Positions 1-12,251 of a DNA stretch of 64,000 bases are shown piece by piece. The position numbers were made by a program, and so were the translations under genes. Source of the stretch: Neurospora crassa OR74A (Eukaryota; Ascomycota; Sordariomycetes; Sordariales; Sordariaceae); the NCBI RefSeq assembly GCF_000182925.2, contig NC_026505.1:3472001-3536000 (forward strand), given 5' to 3'. Below the pieces are notes generated by a model. The model saw nothing but the letters and a program-made list of their open reading frames with translations, did no database searches and was not told the DNA's origin. The stretch's first letter is position 1. Every line of letters begins with the position of its first letter.

Positions 1-794
1 GGAAGCTGACGCCAACCACGTTGAGGCCCAGCTGGCGGGCAAGGCCCAAGAGACCATCAGTCGAGTCGAGGGAAGCGCCGAACTTCATGCTGAAACGGCA
101 AAGGGACGAAGAATCGTCGGTAAGGATGCGGAGGAAAAGCTCGGCGTCGGGATACAGGCGCGCAATCTTGCGCAGCTCGTCGGCATTATCGAAGGTCATC
201 TGGCGCACGCCCTGCTGGGCGACATAGCGCAAGTAGGAATTGGTCTTGCACGGCTGTGCATAGATAATGCGGGAGGGGTCGACGCCCATGCGGAGGACTT
301 GCTCGATCTCGGCCTTGGAGGCACAGTCGAAGCCGGTACCGAGAGCGGCCAGGAGCTGCAAGAGCCTTTCGTCGGGATGGCACTTGACGGCTGATGACAA
401 ACATCCAAGTCAGCAAACTGAATCCTCGATACGAAGCGCATAGTAATTGGGATAACTCACCATAGAACGGCTTGACGCGAGGAAGGTTCAGCTTCCAGCG
501 GAGGTGCTGGCGGTAGACCTCGCCGAGGTCAGCGACAAAGAATGTGTCCTCATCGCCGGGCTCGCAGAACTCGGAGTCGATGCTCTCCACACGCTGGCGG
601 AGGGCATCACCAATCATTTGTTTGGCGACCAACTTGCCGTTGGCAAGGCCGTGGAGGTAATCATCGTGCTTCAAGGAGCCATTGTTGACGGTGTTCAAGC
701 TGTCGGTTTGACACTTTGAAAAGACATGATTGTTTGTATAATCGATGAAATCGATAGTGCCCATGCGGTCGGAGACAACAGTCGGCATAACCAT
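1..794 (-). CDS. spe-1: Ornithine decarboxylase, N-terminal half (partial, runs off left edge)
   Basis: This enzyme decarboxylates ornithine to putrescine, the first committed step of polyamine synthesis; it is a cytosolic PLP enzyme. Two exons are visible: 461-794 (start ATG at 794) and 1-390. A 70-bp intron (391-460) has a GTGAGT donor, a GCTGAC branch point and a CAG acceptor, and splits the Ala codon of PFYAVKC. That motif holds the PLP-binding lysine, residue 114 here. About 241 residues of an enzyme I remember as about 484 aa are present, and the last visible residues (LNVVGVSF) lie inside the alpha/beta barrel. An ATG two codons in (MVMPTVV) is a possible alternative start. The translation matches Neurospora spe-1 as I remember it. 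The 3' half and stop lie outside the window. The gene is expected to be polyamine-repressed; the upstream region is described separately. Confidence 0.96.
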
Positions 795-1570
795 ATCCCA
801 AGATTTGACTGGGGTGATAAGATCGAGTGGGTAGTGAGATTCGCGAGGTTTCGGAGACTCCCGGTGTAAGGAGGAGTTTGCGTTTGTTGATTGTGGTTGG
901 TTTTGGATTTATTGTGTAGTTGATATGCCAGCAAGAAGCAACTAATGCTCTTGAGAACGGGTCTTAGGGGGGTCGGTGTCGGTACGAGACTGATCCCTGA
1001 GCGATCTGACGAGGCCTCCTCGACTCTTCCTCCGTTAGAGGAAGAACCGCAGAACTCGTCCTATGCGGCAGCTGACGGTTGGGACTGTGTTCAGGTCCTT
1101 GGTTGGGAGAGGGATCGAAAAAGAGAGCGTCGAGCTTCTTAGAGACCCTCAGGAGCGGATGGGGGAGGTACGACGTTGATGATGTGGAAGGTCTTTCTGA
1201 GGCTGAAATCTTGGTCCGAGACGAGCTTTACGGCCGAGGAAGCCGTGTTAGATACGGTTGCCTTTGAGAAGACCAAAGGCAGTCAAGGGAGGTGGATGCT
1301 ACGGCGATGACGACGACGTGTCCGTCCTGATAATGGGCGCAATGTTAGTAACTTGACCGTGACCAAGTCGTAGAGAGGCAGAGAGAGAGCGGTGCGAGAA
1401 GGGTGAGAAATTTGTGAAGAGGTAGGTTGGACTTGGCGTTGGGAGCTGTGATGAAACCTCCACAACTATGATGAAACTGGAAGTAGGTCGTCTGCTGGGA
1501 TGCAGACTTCAACTTGGGTGGTCGGCTAACTGAAGCCAGCCTTTTTGCGCAGTCCGTGACGGGTTTGCCA
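795..1570 (-). promoter_or_regulatory. AUG-free 5' leader/promoter-proximal region of spe-1
   Basis: Reading the strand of spe-1, there is no ATG in any frame from the base before the start codon back to 1570, about 776 nt. The first upstream ATGs appear at about 1571-1650. By chance roughly a dozen would be expected. This fits a long transcribed 5' leader under selection against upstream start codons. From memory, spe-1 mRNA was reported to have a leader of about half a kilobase through which polyamines act, which would place the cap near 1330; I cannot verify that here. Confidence 0.55.
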
Positions 1571-3392
1571 CATGGAAGAGCTCCCCACTCTACGGAGCGC
1601 AGACCCAGAGAAAGCCGAGGGAGCTTTCATCCCATATCTTTGAAACACATGTGCTCTGGGTCGGGTGTGCTGGAAATCAGAGGGTAGAGCATTTGAGAAT
1701 CATGGGATGGAATTGGAAGCACACCGCCGTCACCGTCATTGACTTACCCGTTTATCGCGCAAGAAAGCAAGCTGTAGATTGTGTAGAGTGTTTGAAATGG
1801 AAGGGGCTACGTGTGTAGTTGTGACAGTTCGTTGCAGACGAGGAAAAAGGGAAGAGGAGAGAAGAGAAGGAAAGAGAGGAAAAGTGACAAAAAGGTTGCG
1901 TGGAGGAGGGGAGGTTAAAAGAATCAGGCGTCAGGGGGGTGGAGGAGGGCCGGGGGGGTTGCTTGGACTCGGCGGGCCGGGGCGGGAGGTTGACGATTTC
2001 TTCTGGTGCTGGGGCTGATTACGAGATGCCGACCGCGCTTGTTAGGTTTGGTCGAGTGGTGGAGGGGTCCAGGCTTGACAATGCCAACCTGAATGTGCAC
2101 CTGGTGGGGAGACGAATAATGGAATCTCACAAAGCCTGCGGTGGTGAGGGCAGGAAAGAAGCGGGAGGGCAAGAATTTACAGCCGGGCACGGGCTCTTTG
2201 GCACTGGAAGCGAGGCCAGCAGGCCAGAGGCTGTGCTGCTGGTAAAAACTTTTTTTTTCCCTCTTGGATTTCCGCCCACAAAAAAGAGGGACATCGCCCT
2301 GGTCGGGCTACGGAGCCTCCGTCGTCCAGCCCCGGCCGTCATCTCGATCGTTTTCCATTCCGTAATTTTTTCTCTCCAACGAGAAATCAGGAAAAAAAAT
2401 GCAATCGACGCTGCAGAACTAGCCTAACCACATATGGCCCTTGGTGCTACCCTGGCGGAACCCAGCTAGCCGAGAAGGAAGGAGAGAAGCCAGAGAACAT
2501 CGCAGGGGTCTCACCTTTTGCTGCCCGCAACCAACGCTCCCCTCTCTGTAGTGAAATCATGCTTTTGCGGGACAGACATTGGGCATTGAGAAATATCGGC
2601 CGCATTGATCGTTGCTTTCTCTCCGTAGCTGATTTCAACTGCCACCGCCTCGCTAAATATAGCCGAGGTCTACACTTGGATTTGTTCAATGTGACGACGA
2701 CAACGACTGTCGGGACGTCCTTTCGTCCCATGTTTGCGCGCATATCGCTGCTTGATAGCATGAGCAATCTCGGGCAGTCCTGGAGAGGCTTTGAGACGAG
2801 GGACTTTCAGACCGCAACTCCGTGCACCGCCAAAACGTAGAATGAGCCCAACATCGCTCTCCGGGCGAGCTTCTAGATTCAGAGCCGGGCCGCCTTGCAA
2901 TCCGCGTGAGCAGATAGGGTTTTACGTTGGGTCTCGAGAATGGAGACGAAAAGGAAGTGACATGGGCGAGGGTCATGACCCCCTCACCTAGCGCGATTTG
3001 ATTTTGACCAGCGCCGTTGGAATAAGGCCACATTCTAGTGTAGTTTCAATGCCTTGTATATATCACTGTGTAACACACAAACTGCACTCAGCACGTTGTC
3101 GCACGACGTAGACGACAAAAGACCAGTCAAATCGCGCAATTACCATAGGCCTTAATTACATCCGCAAACAACCCCATCCGTATTCGTTGGTATCTTGCCT
3201 CCTTGTTAAGTACCATCCCCGCGGCTGTCACCATGCACACGAGGATCAACTTCCTTATACATAGCACTTGTGCGTAAGAGGGTTGTTCTGTATTTCCAGT
3301 GAAAAATGACTGCCAGTGACTGGAAGCCGTTTCCTCGAGGGCACGCATTGCGGCTTGAGGCAAGCTTGACTTCGAGAATCCCTTCATCTGAT

Positions 3393-3436
<44 letters not shown>

Positions 3437-4308
3437 TTGTCATATTCGACGTCTTCTTCCGCCTCTATTAGGGCATGAGTCGTTGGTTGTCTGCCATGTC
3501 GTGTAGAGAAGATATATGTCTAGCACGCACGGATGCAGGCTTTGGCTTTGATCATTGATGTAGTTGGTCGTACCCCTAGGCTCACATCGACGACGATCAT
3601 CTTCAAGACGGACCGACGATACTATTGGTCTGCTACGATGCCGCCCCTGGCGAGGCTGATTGCCAATGAGGATGGCCGATTTTGTGACTCAGGCCCGAAG
3701 CAACACGACGCGGCCTGCTGTGTAGGTAGTCTCGTGGTGCTGTAGGGCCACCACACTTCAGAGGCAGCCTGTCACAGTCCAAACGCTTCGGCTATCTCGC
3801 CCGAGAGGTAGTGATGACGTAAGCTGGAGAAACGAGGGGATATCGTAGCATTCAACACTCAGGTCAGTAGGTAAAGCAGAAGCATGTACTCTGTTCTTTA
3901 GTCCGCACGTCCAAAGCTGAGGAAGACGGTTCTGATAGAACGAGCCCTTGGCCGGGCCTCAAGGCGCAGAACGCCGATTCCCTGTCACATTTGATCTCGC
4001 GCCGTTTTGTGGCATCAACGCCACTGAACGGGCGTTGAAGCGTATCGTAGCTGGCGCTGATTGATGAGAAAGGGGAAAGAACAAAAACATGTAACAAAAC
4101 CCTGAAAACTTTATCAGTACATGGCCAAAGAACTGGAGCGCTGATTGTAGCCGAGTGTCGGTGCAGTTTCTCGGACACTCACTGGGTCCGCACTGGCTCG
4201 TTGTGCCTTTTATATAGGAGGAGGGTATCATTCAGCCATGTCACTTTACAAATACAAAACCGCCAATCTCATCAACATCTGGTTGTGTTTCGCCGTTGAT
4301 GGAGTGGT
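1571..4308. other. Gene-free interval between spe-1 and cym-1
   Basis: The stretch is expected to hold the distal spe-1 promoter and the 3' UTR of the protease gene. Open frames here (up to about 115 codons) lack conserved-looking sequence, introns in register, or plausible starts. Purine- and G-rich patches lie at 1840-1985, and a long T run at 3395-3435. I see no gene. Confidence 0.5.
3395..3435. repeat. Poly(T) tract, 41 nt
   Basis: This is an uninterrupted run of T on the plus strand in the gene-free interval. It is probably a slippage-prone homopolymer. There is no adjoining element or target-site duplication to suggest a retroposed poly(A) tail. Confidence 0.9.
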
Positions 4309-7300
4309 CTAAGTGGAACCGTTGATGTCCATCTCTTTGACCGCCCAAGACTTGTCGACCCAGTCGCGCTTCTCGCCAAGGAAGACGACACGCTCAGAGC
4401 CGTTGTTAAGGGCCTTGACAACATACTCCTGCGCCACTTCCCGGACCTGATCCTTGGTGACATCCAAGAGCTCTTCGCGGCGCTTCTGTTTCATCTCGTC
4501 GGTAATGCCGTAGAGGAATTGGGCCATGCCTTCTTCATTAACAGCCTTGGGTGCGTCAACGCCTTGGAAGACAGAGATCTTGGCATCCTCAAGATCACGA
4601 TCAGTCCACTCCTTGTCAACCGCCCACTGGCCAGCGTTCCGCATGATTTTGAGCGTGTTCACAGGATTAGGGTCGCGGTACGAGTAGAAGCCGAAGATAC
4701 CGTCGAGGGGGCGGGCGTAAGATCCGCCGCCGTAGGCGCCACCCTTCTCACGAATCTCGTGATGCAAGTGCTTGTGGGTCAAGAGCTGCGAGAGAATCTG
4801 GAGAGGGGCATTCACGGAAGCCGTGTAAGAAGCCGTAGGAAGGGCTAAAGCACCATAGTAAACCTGATAAGGCAAGGGATAAAACGTCTTGATATCACGG
4901 GTAAAGTTAGGGGGTCCCCGGCTTGGGAAGGTCACCGCTTCCGAAGGCAGCGAGTTGACAAAATTTAAGAGCGCCTTTGCGTTGTCAGAGACACTTCCGC
5001 TGTCGCAGGTGATGGCGGTACGGAGATTGCCAGCCAGTGCGAACTGTTGGATTTGCTTCAGCTTTGCAATAACATCCTCCAACGGGTCTGACTCGGGCCG
5101 GCTTGCCAAGCTAGTCACCAGCTTTACCTGCGAGAGACCGCTAACCTGCTCCTTGAGGAAGGAATCCCACGTAAGGCCAGATTCGGCGGCTCTCCGAGCG
5201 TAAGCGTGTCCCGATGAAGCAATGTCGTTCACGACGCCATCAGCAGATGCTTGCAACAGCTGACGGATCTGTTGAGCTGCTTGAGGACTGTCGAAGTCAG
5301 TCTCTACGACCAGCTTGCGCAAAAGGTCAAACATCGTTGGCACATGACGATCCAATGCCATGCCCGAGAACATCAGACCTTCTGTGGCCCGAGTGAAGTC
5401 AGTTGGATGAGAAGCCGAATGGTAGCCGACCGAGACACCTCCAGTTTTGAGCTTGATCAAATCCTCAAGCTGCTCCATTGTCATGTCCTTCGTACCCAAA
5501 CGCATGATGGAGTCAGTGAAGAGGGGGATCAGGCTTCGGAGCTCATCGGGCAGGTTCTCCAGCTGATTGATAGCACGGAAGTAGGTCAGCCCGTTCGTGG
5601 GAGCCTCGTGCCACTGTGTCTTGACTCTTGCTGTGTTATCGTGTCTCAAGATAACCGAGTCCTTCTGGCGGGGAATGTCCTTGACATGCACGCTAGGAAG
5701 GCAGCCAAGATCTTCGGTGTTGGTCTTGCTTTGCTCGGCCAACAATTTGAGTTCCCGAGCTTCGAGAGCAGCACGAGCTTCCTCTTCGCTACCAGCAGCT
5801 TTGACAACTTCCGAAATCTTGGTGCTTAAGCGAGTTTCCTCCTCTTGGGCCAGCTCCTGGCTAAAGGTTGGCGAAGGCGCCATCGTGAAGGAGAGAGTAT
5901 TGTCGTTGATCAGATACTTATCAATCAAGCCCTCAAGATAACCACCTTTGGCAAGCTCGGTCTCAAAAGCAGCAATCGTGTCGTTCCAGGCAAGAGAGTC
6001 AAATGGATCGACTCCAACAAACCACTTTGGCTTCAAACGGTGGAGCAAAGACATGCCAAAGTTGGCAGTCTTGTGCTTAAGGCCGAGCTCAAGCTGGTGG
6101 AGATAGCCATCAATCTTTGATCTCTCAAAACCCTTGTCCCGCATGCTGCGAAGAATCTCCTGTACCTTGGCCTTGACCTTGGGCACATCTTCTTCTTGAA
6201 CACCGCTGAGGCCAATGGAGAAGATACCAAGCTTGCCCGAACTGTCATATCCGGTGTTGGGGCTCCAGTCCGTTCCTAGCCCGGATTCAATCAATCCCTT
6301 GTAGAGAGGCGAGCCATAACCATCCATGAGCAGAGCAGAAATCAGCGCCAGCGAAAAGGACTCGACGACATTGTTGGTTTCACCCAGAACCCACGAAACG
6401 GAAGTCTTGAACTGCTTATTGGCGTCCACAAGGGGGTCAATAGGTCCATAGAGCTTGACTTCCCTGGGGCCACTGCTGAGGTCGATAGGGCTATGGTGTG
6501 CCACATCAGCCCGGATCTTCTCAAATACGTCGAGCTGGGCACCGATTTCCTTCAAGTGATCTGCCAGTGGCATATCGCCATAAGTAAAGACTTTGGCGTT
6601 GCTCGGGTGGTAGTGATCAGCATGGAACTTCTTGAGCTGTTGGTATGTCAAGTCTGTGATTTTCTGGGGATCACCACCAGAGTTGTGGATGTCTGGGAAA
6701 ATGTGGTCTTGGAACCGAATCCAGAAGAGGTAGGCAGCATCCGACATCTGCCCCTTCATCTCGTTATAAACGACACCCTTGAAGACAAGCTTCCTGTCCT
6801 CGGGCTTTGCGTTGCCCTCAGCCGCAACAAGAGCCTGGGGATTCTCGGGTCCAATACGCCATCCTTCCTGTGTAAAGTCCGTCTCCTTCAAGAGAGGATG
6901 CAGAGTCGCGTCAAGGTAGACAGACATGAGGTTCTTAAAGTCCTGAGCATTGGTGGTGGCGAACGGGTAAAAGGTGTGATCTGATGCTGTAAAGGCGTTC
7001 ATGAAATTCGAAAGCGTTCGCGGAAGCATCTTGAAGAAGGGGTCTCGGATAGGGTATCTGAAGGAGATTTCATGTCAGCGTGGATAGCCCAACCAATGAT
7101 CCGCTGTTCGAGTTCGCATACTTTTGGCTGCCACACAGAGTGGTGTGCTCCAGGATATGTGGGACACCGGTGTCGTCCGGGGGATTCGTTTTGAAGCCGA
7201 TAGAGAAGACATTGTTGCTGTCGTCACGGGCAATGTGCAAATGCTCTGCTCCGGTCTTGTCGTGTTGCAAGTGCAAAGCAGTCAACTCCAGCTCCGGGAC

Positions 7301-7411
7301 ATGCTTTGACCGGAGAAGGGTGAAGCCGTGGAGTTTCTCGCCGGGTTTCGGGTACTGGGAGAGCTCGGTGACGGCGCGGCGCGCTGCACCTTTGGTCGCG
7401 TTGCGCAGCAT
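4309..7411 (-). CDS. cym-1: Mitochondrial presequence protease (PreP/Cym1, M16C metalloprotease)
   Basis: This is a matrix zinc endopeptidase that degrades cleaved targeting presequences and other short peptides. Exons are 7122-7411 and 4309-7057, with a 64-bp intron (donor GTATGC, branch GCTGAC, acceptor CAG) inside the KYPIRDPFF motif; the product is 1012 aa. The inverted zinc motif HxxEH is H85-I-L-E88-H89, and the probable third ligand is Glu196 in VVYNEMKG. An Arg/Ala-rich N terminus ([14 protein letters not shown]) looks like a matrix-targeting sequence. The chosen ATG has A at -3. The frame stays open upstream to 7462 without any ATG before an in-frame stop, so the longer reading would need a non-AUG start. 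Two M16 half-domains joined by a charged helical hinge (around residues 420-470) fit the family's usual length. Confidence 0.95.
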
Positions 7412-8962
7412 CGTTCTGGCAGCAGTAGAGAAAACCCGAGTGCTGGCAGAAATCCTTGGCACTATGCAAGACGACTGGAAATGGCGATGGTGATGGTGGT
7501 GGTGACGGTACTACTTGAGGCGTCCGGTTTTGGCGGCAGTTGGAACGGGAGCTGACGCGGAGCTAGGCCTGCCTGCCACAGCGGCAGTGGGTACCTCAGG
7601 TGGTGACTGACTGTCCCGCCCCCGCCGTCTGTCGCCCCTCAGCCCACACCCACCCCTCCTGCCCGCCTCCAAAGGAATCAAGTGGAAAAGGAAGCCTGCC
7701 CCTGGTGGAAAACCTGCAACTGAACCGTGCTTCGGCAGAGTCGGGAATAGTGGGGCCGAGGCGACGACGGGCGCTGGAGGCTGCACCTGCGCACGAGGAG
7801 GCTAGCTCTCTAGGTAGTGGTCTTGAATCATCCAACCTAATGAGTAGCCGTGCCTCAAAAGAGCAAAGTTGTTAATGAGGTACCTCAGAGCATGATTTGT
7901 CAGCGCTTCATTCCCACACTAAAGACACTGCGATAAGTACTGTTCTATCTGTTTGTAACCTCGAGGGACATTTTCACACGTACAGATAAAGGAAGTTGCC
8001 TCTGGAAGGGAGAGGTAAGCCTTAGTTGCACTATAAGCTCATGAGAATTACTTGTATTTACTTAACTGATCATAGGTATGGACTCTTTGCAACAATATAG
8101 TTTGGCCCCATCATGAGTGTTCGGAAAAGCAAACAAGTCATGTGTCTGAATGTTGAACTTTGGATGTCAACAGTAAGAGCGGCAATCGGCATCTGACGAA
8201 TGTGAGATGAAGTATGTGAGCAGCATGTTAGTACACTATCCAAGACATATTGTTCATGCGAGGTCGATGCACGGCGGGCCACGGATGAAATCATGATGAA
8301 AACGCCGTCTGGTTCCTCGAAGTCGAGGACTTAGATCATGAAATTCCCCACAAAACATCAGGAGTATGTAAGTGCCGTCGATGACAACCAGAGGAAACAT
8401 GCCTCCAACAGTGAGTAATAAGAGCACAGGTATCTAGAGGTACTTATTATCCATGCAGAAGGTAGTGGGCAAGAAGAATTGTGGAAAGTAGCAGCCATGA
8501 AGGGACGGCGGGAGCACTGTTTCTACTCAGATTTATAGTCCGTGCTGGGGCCCCGGAGACCGAGAGCAGGTACCTGCCGCCTGTTGAAACGCAGCGGAAC
8601 CTGTCATCCAATTCGCGCGCCCCATCAGATTAACCGACGCCATAGCGATCTGGTCGTCCTTTCCCATACATCAAAGTCTTCCGCAGCCATTATCTTGACG
8701 ACTGCTGCCGTCACGGCCGCCCGAATACACAACGACTCGATTACACAACTTCCACACCACAGCGCATACAGTTTTCCTATTGTGCGCGCTCAACACCACC
8801 ATACTCTGACGACGACGACGGCTAAGCGGCAAGGCTAGCAGTAACGCACCACTGCCGTGCACACGCAAGCCTTTTGCAACTGACATCTCGTTGACATTGC
8901 CAGTCGGAGGGGCCACTGCCGACCACACGCCTGTTTCCGGCATCAAGGCCAGTCCCACGACA
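7412..8962. other. Divergent intergenic region, cym-1 / taxilin gene
   Basis: It is expected to contain the promoters and 5' leaders of both flanking genes, which diverge from it. Pyrimidine- and CAC/GAC-rich leader-like sequence lies at about 8640-8960. I find no convincing coding frame, tRNA or element. Confidence 0.5.
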
Positions 8963-10907
8963 ATGTCAAGCGCCAATCCTCCAGCCACTGCAACTTCCGG
9001 CCCTCGACCTGCGACACCCATGAGCAATGGATCGGCAAACCATCCGGTCGACCCCCCTCCTGCCACGAATGGCCACCCGAACCACGCTCACGAGACCCGG
9101 CCGGCTCCTGCGCCCCCCGCAAACATGGTGGGCAAAAAGGGCAAACCGAAAAAGGCTCCCGAGCCGAACGAGGCCAGTAAGCTCATTGCTGCTAGAATCA
9201 CACAACTGGAGCAAGATGCCGCTGGTGAAAAGGACCAGGAGGCCGAAATAGGTGCGTGTTTGTCCTTACAACCTGCTGGGCGCTTGAGAGGGCAATGGCG
9301 GATGTTATGGGATCGAAAAGGGGGGGACGGAAGGCTCAGAAACACTCGACAGTCGTTGACCGAACCTCCTCAGTCAACCTTTGCTGCATGTCTTCAGACC
9401 ACCCTCCAGTCTCGATTGGGATGTAGACGGGTTGAATCAAGACAGAGGAGTTTTGTCAAGGCGGGCGATATTGGCTTCGGATGAAAGAGAAGGCGCTGAC
9501 AGCAAGCCGTGCGCAGAACGAGAGGTCAAGAAAGCTAGTAGGGAGCTACACAGCCAGACCTCGCGGATGAACGACCTCCAAAAGATTGATCATCTGACCA
9601 AACGCTGTGCGGACTTGCTGGCGGAGATGAAGAGGCTCGAACGTGAAAGCATCAAAAACAAAAAACGAGGCGATCAGCTACAGAAGGACAAGGACAATAG
9701 CCGCAATGAACTCAACAAGACAACGTCGCTTAAAGAGAAGCTCGAGAAACTCTGCCGCGAACTGCAAAAAGAGAATAACAAGCTCAAGGTATGGGATCAT
9801 GTGTGTGTTCAAGTAGCAATCAAGGTTACTGACAATGCTCGTCTACCTAGAACGAGAACAAGACGCTATCGGATACGCAGGTTCGAAGTCAGAACTCATG
9901 GGATGAGAGGTATTCAGCTCTTCTTCGTCGAATGGATGACTATCAGGAAGAAAAGGACAATCCGCGCAAGCAAGTAGTGGACATGGAAATGGATGAATTG
10001 TCAGTAACGGCTCCATTCCTTGCCTGGTTCTATTGTTACACTCGCTCACTGTCACCAGTTTTCGCCAGCGGTTCAAGTCTCTGATCGAGCAGTACGAGCT
10101 GAGGGAACTCCACTTCCATGCGCAAATGCGGACCAAGGAGCTCGAGGTCCAATACAACCTCGCTAGGTTTGAGCGTGAAAAGAAGAACTACGAGGCCGAA
10201 TTGGCGCGCTCAAGGCAGTTAAACGCCCAGGTGCAGACCTTCTCAAAGACGGAGACGGAGCTGAGACAACAACTCAATGTCTACGTAGACAAATTCAAGC
10301 AGGTCCGTACTAGCCGATAATAGTACCAAGACGGAGTGGCAATGAAGAAGGCTGACAGCATGGCTAGGTTGAGGACACGCTGAACAATAGCAACGACTTG
10401 TTCCTTACGTTCCGCAAGGAAATGGAGGATATGTCGAAGAAGACAAAACGCCTTGAGAGGGAAAACGAGAACCTCAAGAGAAAGCACGAGCAGGTGAATG
10501 GCAACATCCTCAAGATGGCGGAGGAGCGGAACAAGTACTTGGCCGAGATTGAGGACCTCAAGAAAAAGTGCGAGAAGCTGAATGGCATCATTAAACAGAT
10601 GCAGCAGCAGGGCCGGGGGATCCCGCAAGGGCTGGCTGGCGCGGTTGAATCGGGCTATGCGGAAGGTGAAGGAGAACTTGAGGGGGATGAAAGCGAGTAC
10701 GAAGACGAGTACGACGAAGAAGGAGATGAGGAAGTGAGTGACGAGGGCGACGAGTACGACGATGAAACCGAGGACGAGCAGCAGATGCAGCAGCATCACC
10801 AACCCCAGCCGTACGGGCCTGAGCGGCCGCCCCCTCCTGCTCCGGCTCCTGCCCCTGTTCCCACCAAGGCCGCCCTTACCGCTAACGGCGCGTACCACCT
10901 TTGCTAG
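8963..10907 (+). CDS. Taxilin-family coiled-coil protein
   Basis: Taxilins are long coiled-coil proteins that in animals bind syntaxins and act in vesicle traffic; the fungal role is inferred only. Five exons join in frame: 8963-9251, 9517-9788, 9851-9999, 10059-10302 and 10368-10907, giving 497 aa. The introns are 265, 62, 59 and 65 bp, most with a clear branch point. The first about 65 residues are Pro/Ala/Thr-rich, followed by a Lys-rich patch (VGKKGKPKKAPEP). Heptad-rich sequence then runs from about residue 75 to 400, with taxilin signatures such as LEKLCRELQKENNKLK and FRQRFKSLIEQYELRE. Residues 415-460 are an Asp/Glu-rich tail with tyrosines, then a Gln/Pro-rich end. The start is the first ATG in frame, in good context (ACAATGTC). 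The third exon reads through a possible donor at 9881 without a stop. Confidence 0.85.
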
Positions 10908-12251
10908 ATGGATATCCGCATGCTCATTTCCGAGAGTTTCTGTCCCGCGACAACGGCTCAGGTTAAGGGTATGTATGCAGTGAAACACCGAGGTTATGAC
11001 TCGGCTATCGATATGCTTAGAGGACTAGCTCAACCCATCAGTTCATCCAGGCGTATTGACTGGCATGAACAGGTAACGACATTGCCGTATTAGTGTAGTA
11101 TTGTCTAGTGAAGAAATACAGCGGTTGCAGGAGAGGTTCGGTGCTTTGATGGCCCAGAAATTGAGGCTCGATGATATCATGGACACTTGAGCAGTCGCAG
11201 TCCGATGAACGTCCGGGTGCTTGGTGTGTCCGTCGATGTATGGACGGACCATTCAGGTCCCGTCACCTAATTTGGCTTCAATAACCCCGCATACCTACCG
11301 TACAAGTAAGTGTGTAGTGTAGACAGCGCCCCCACTTTCCCCTGGGCATTTGTTTTCCATGTCACGGCTGCAGTTCCCTTGGCAGTGTTGACAGCCTGAA
11401 GCCCTTGATGCCGCCCTAACAATTCCCACTAAGTACTGAAACAGCAATGTCAGACTTTCCCTCATGCTTGCATGGAACAAAAGGCTGGTGGACTTGGGGG
11501 GATTTCTCCGTACACCAACCATTTCTCTCTCCCTCATTTCTATCGATCCTCGACGTGTCTGCAAGACATTGCACTTTGCCGACGACGACGGACCAGGCTC
11601 CCAGTTTAACCCCTCCGATTGCCTGCGGAATTCTCCGTCTCGGTATCCGGTCGAGGTTGTTCCTAATCAAATTCAGCTGCATCATACGCACACCAATTTG
11701 AACGGGTCAAAAAGCCGAACATGGGATAAGAACAACCACACCAAAAGACGAAAAAAGCACGGGCAGACCTGAAAGATTGGGATTGCTTGTGATTCTGAAC
11801 CGTTCAACTCCTTGTTCACTTACCATTTACCACTCAGCACAGGCGTCGCTAGAAACTTGAGAAAAGGCGGATCATTTGGCACCTACCGTTGTTATTGCCT
11901 TCTACGCTAGTGGGTTGTGCCGAACGCGACAGGTTGATTTCACAGATCCAGTCGCCGGATCCCATGCGGACGAGTACACATTCCAGCTGGATTTGACAGT
12001 CCAATTCCTCCAATCCATGGAACCGCCTCCTGGAATGAATCGACCTATAATACATCCTCGCTATAATACTCCAGACTCTTTATCATCCCGCAGCCCAAGT
12101 TAGGCGTGCGCCGCGGACCGCGCAGTCAATTGCGACCTTACGTAGCTTCCGTCTTCGGCGCCCGATAACAGATCAACTCGGAACCGAAAATCGACTTTTA
12201 TCACTACGGTCTGTCCCAGCCGAGCGTTCACATCCACATATACGTTGCACT
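10908..12251. other. Intergenic region after the taxilin gene
   Basis: It holds the 3' UTR of the taxilin gene and the promoter/leader of the next plus-strand gene. Open frames at 11447-11772 have no recognisable product. I see no RNA gene or repeat. Confidence 0.5.

Noticed and set aside
3395-3435. Possible retroposed poly(A) tail
   Set aside because: No coding relic, target-site duplication or LINE/SINE-like body adjoins the T run; slippage is the simpler explanation.
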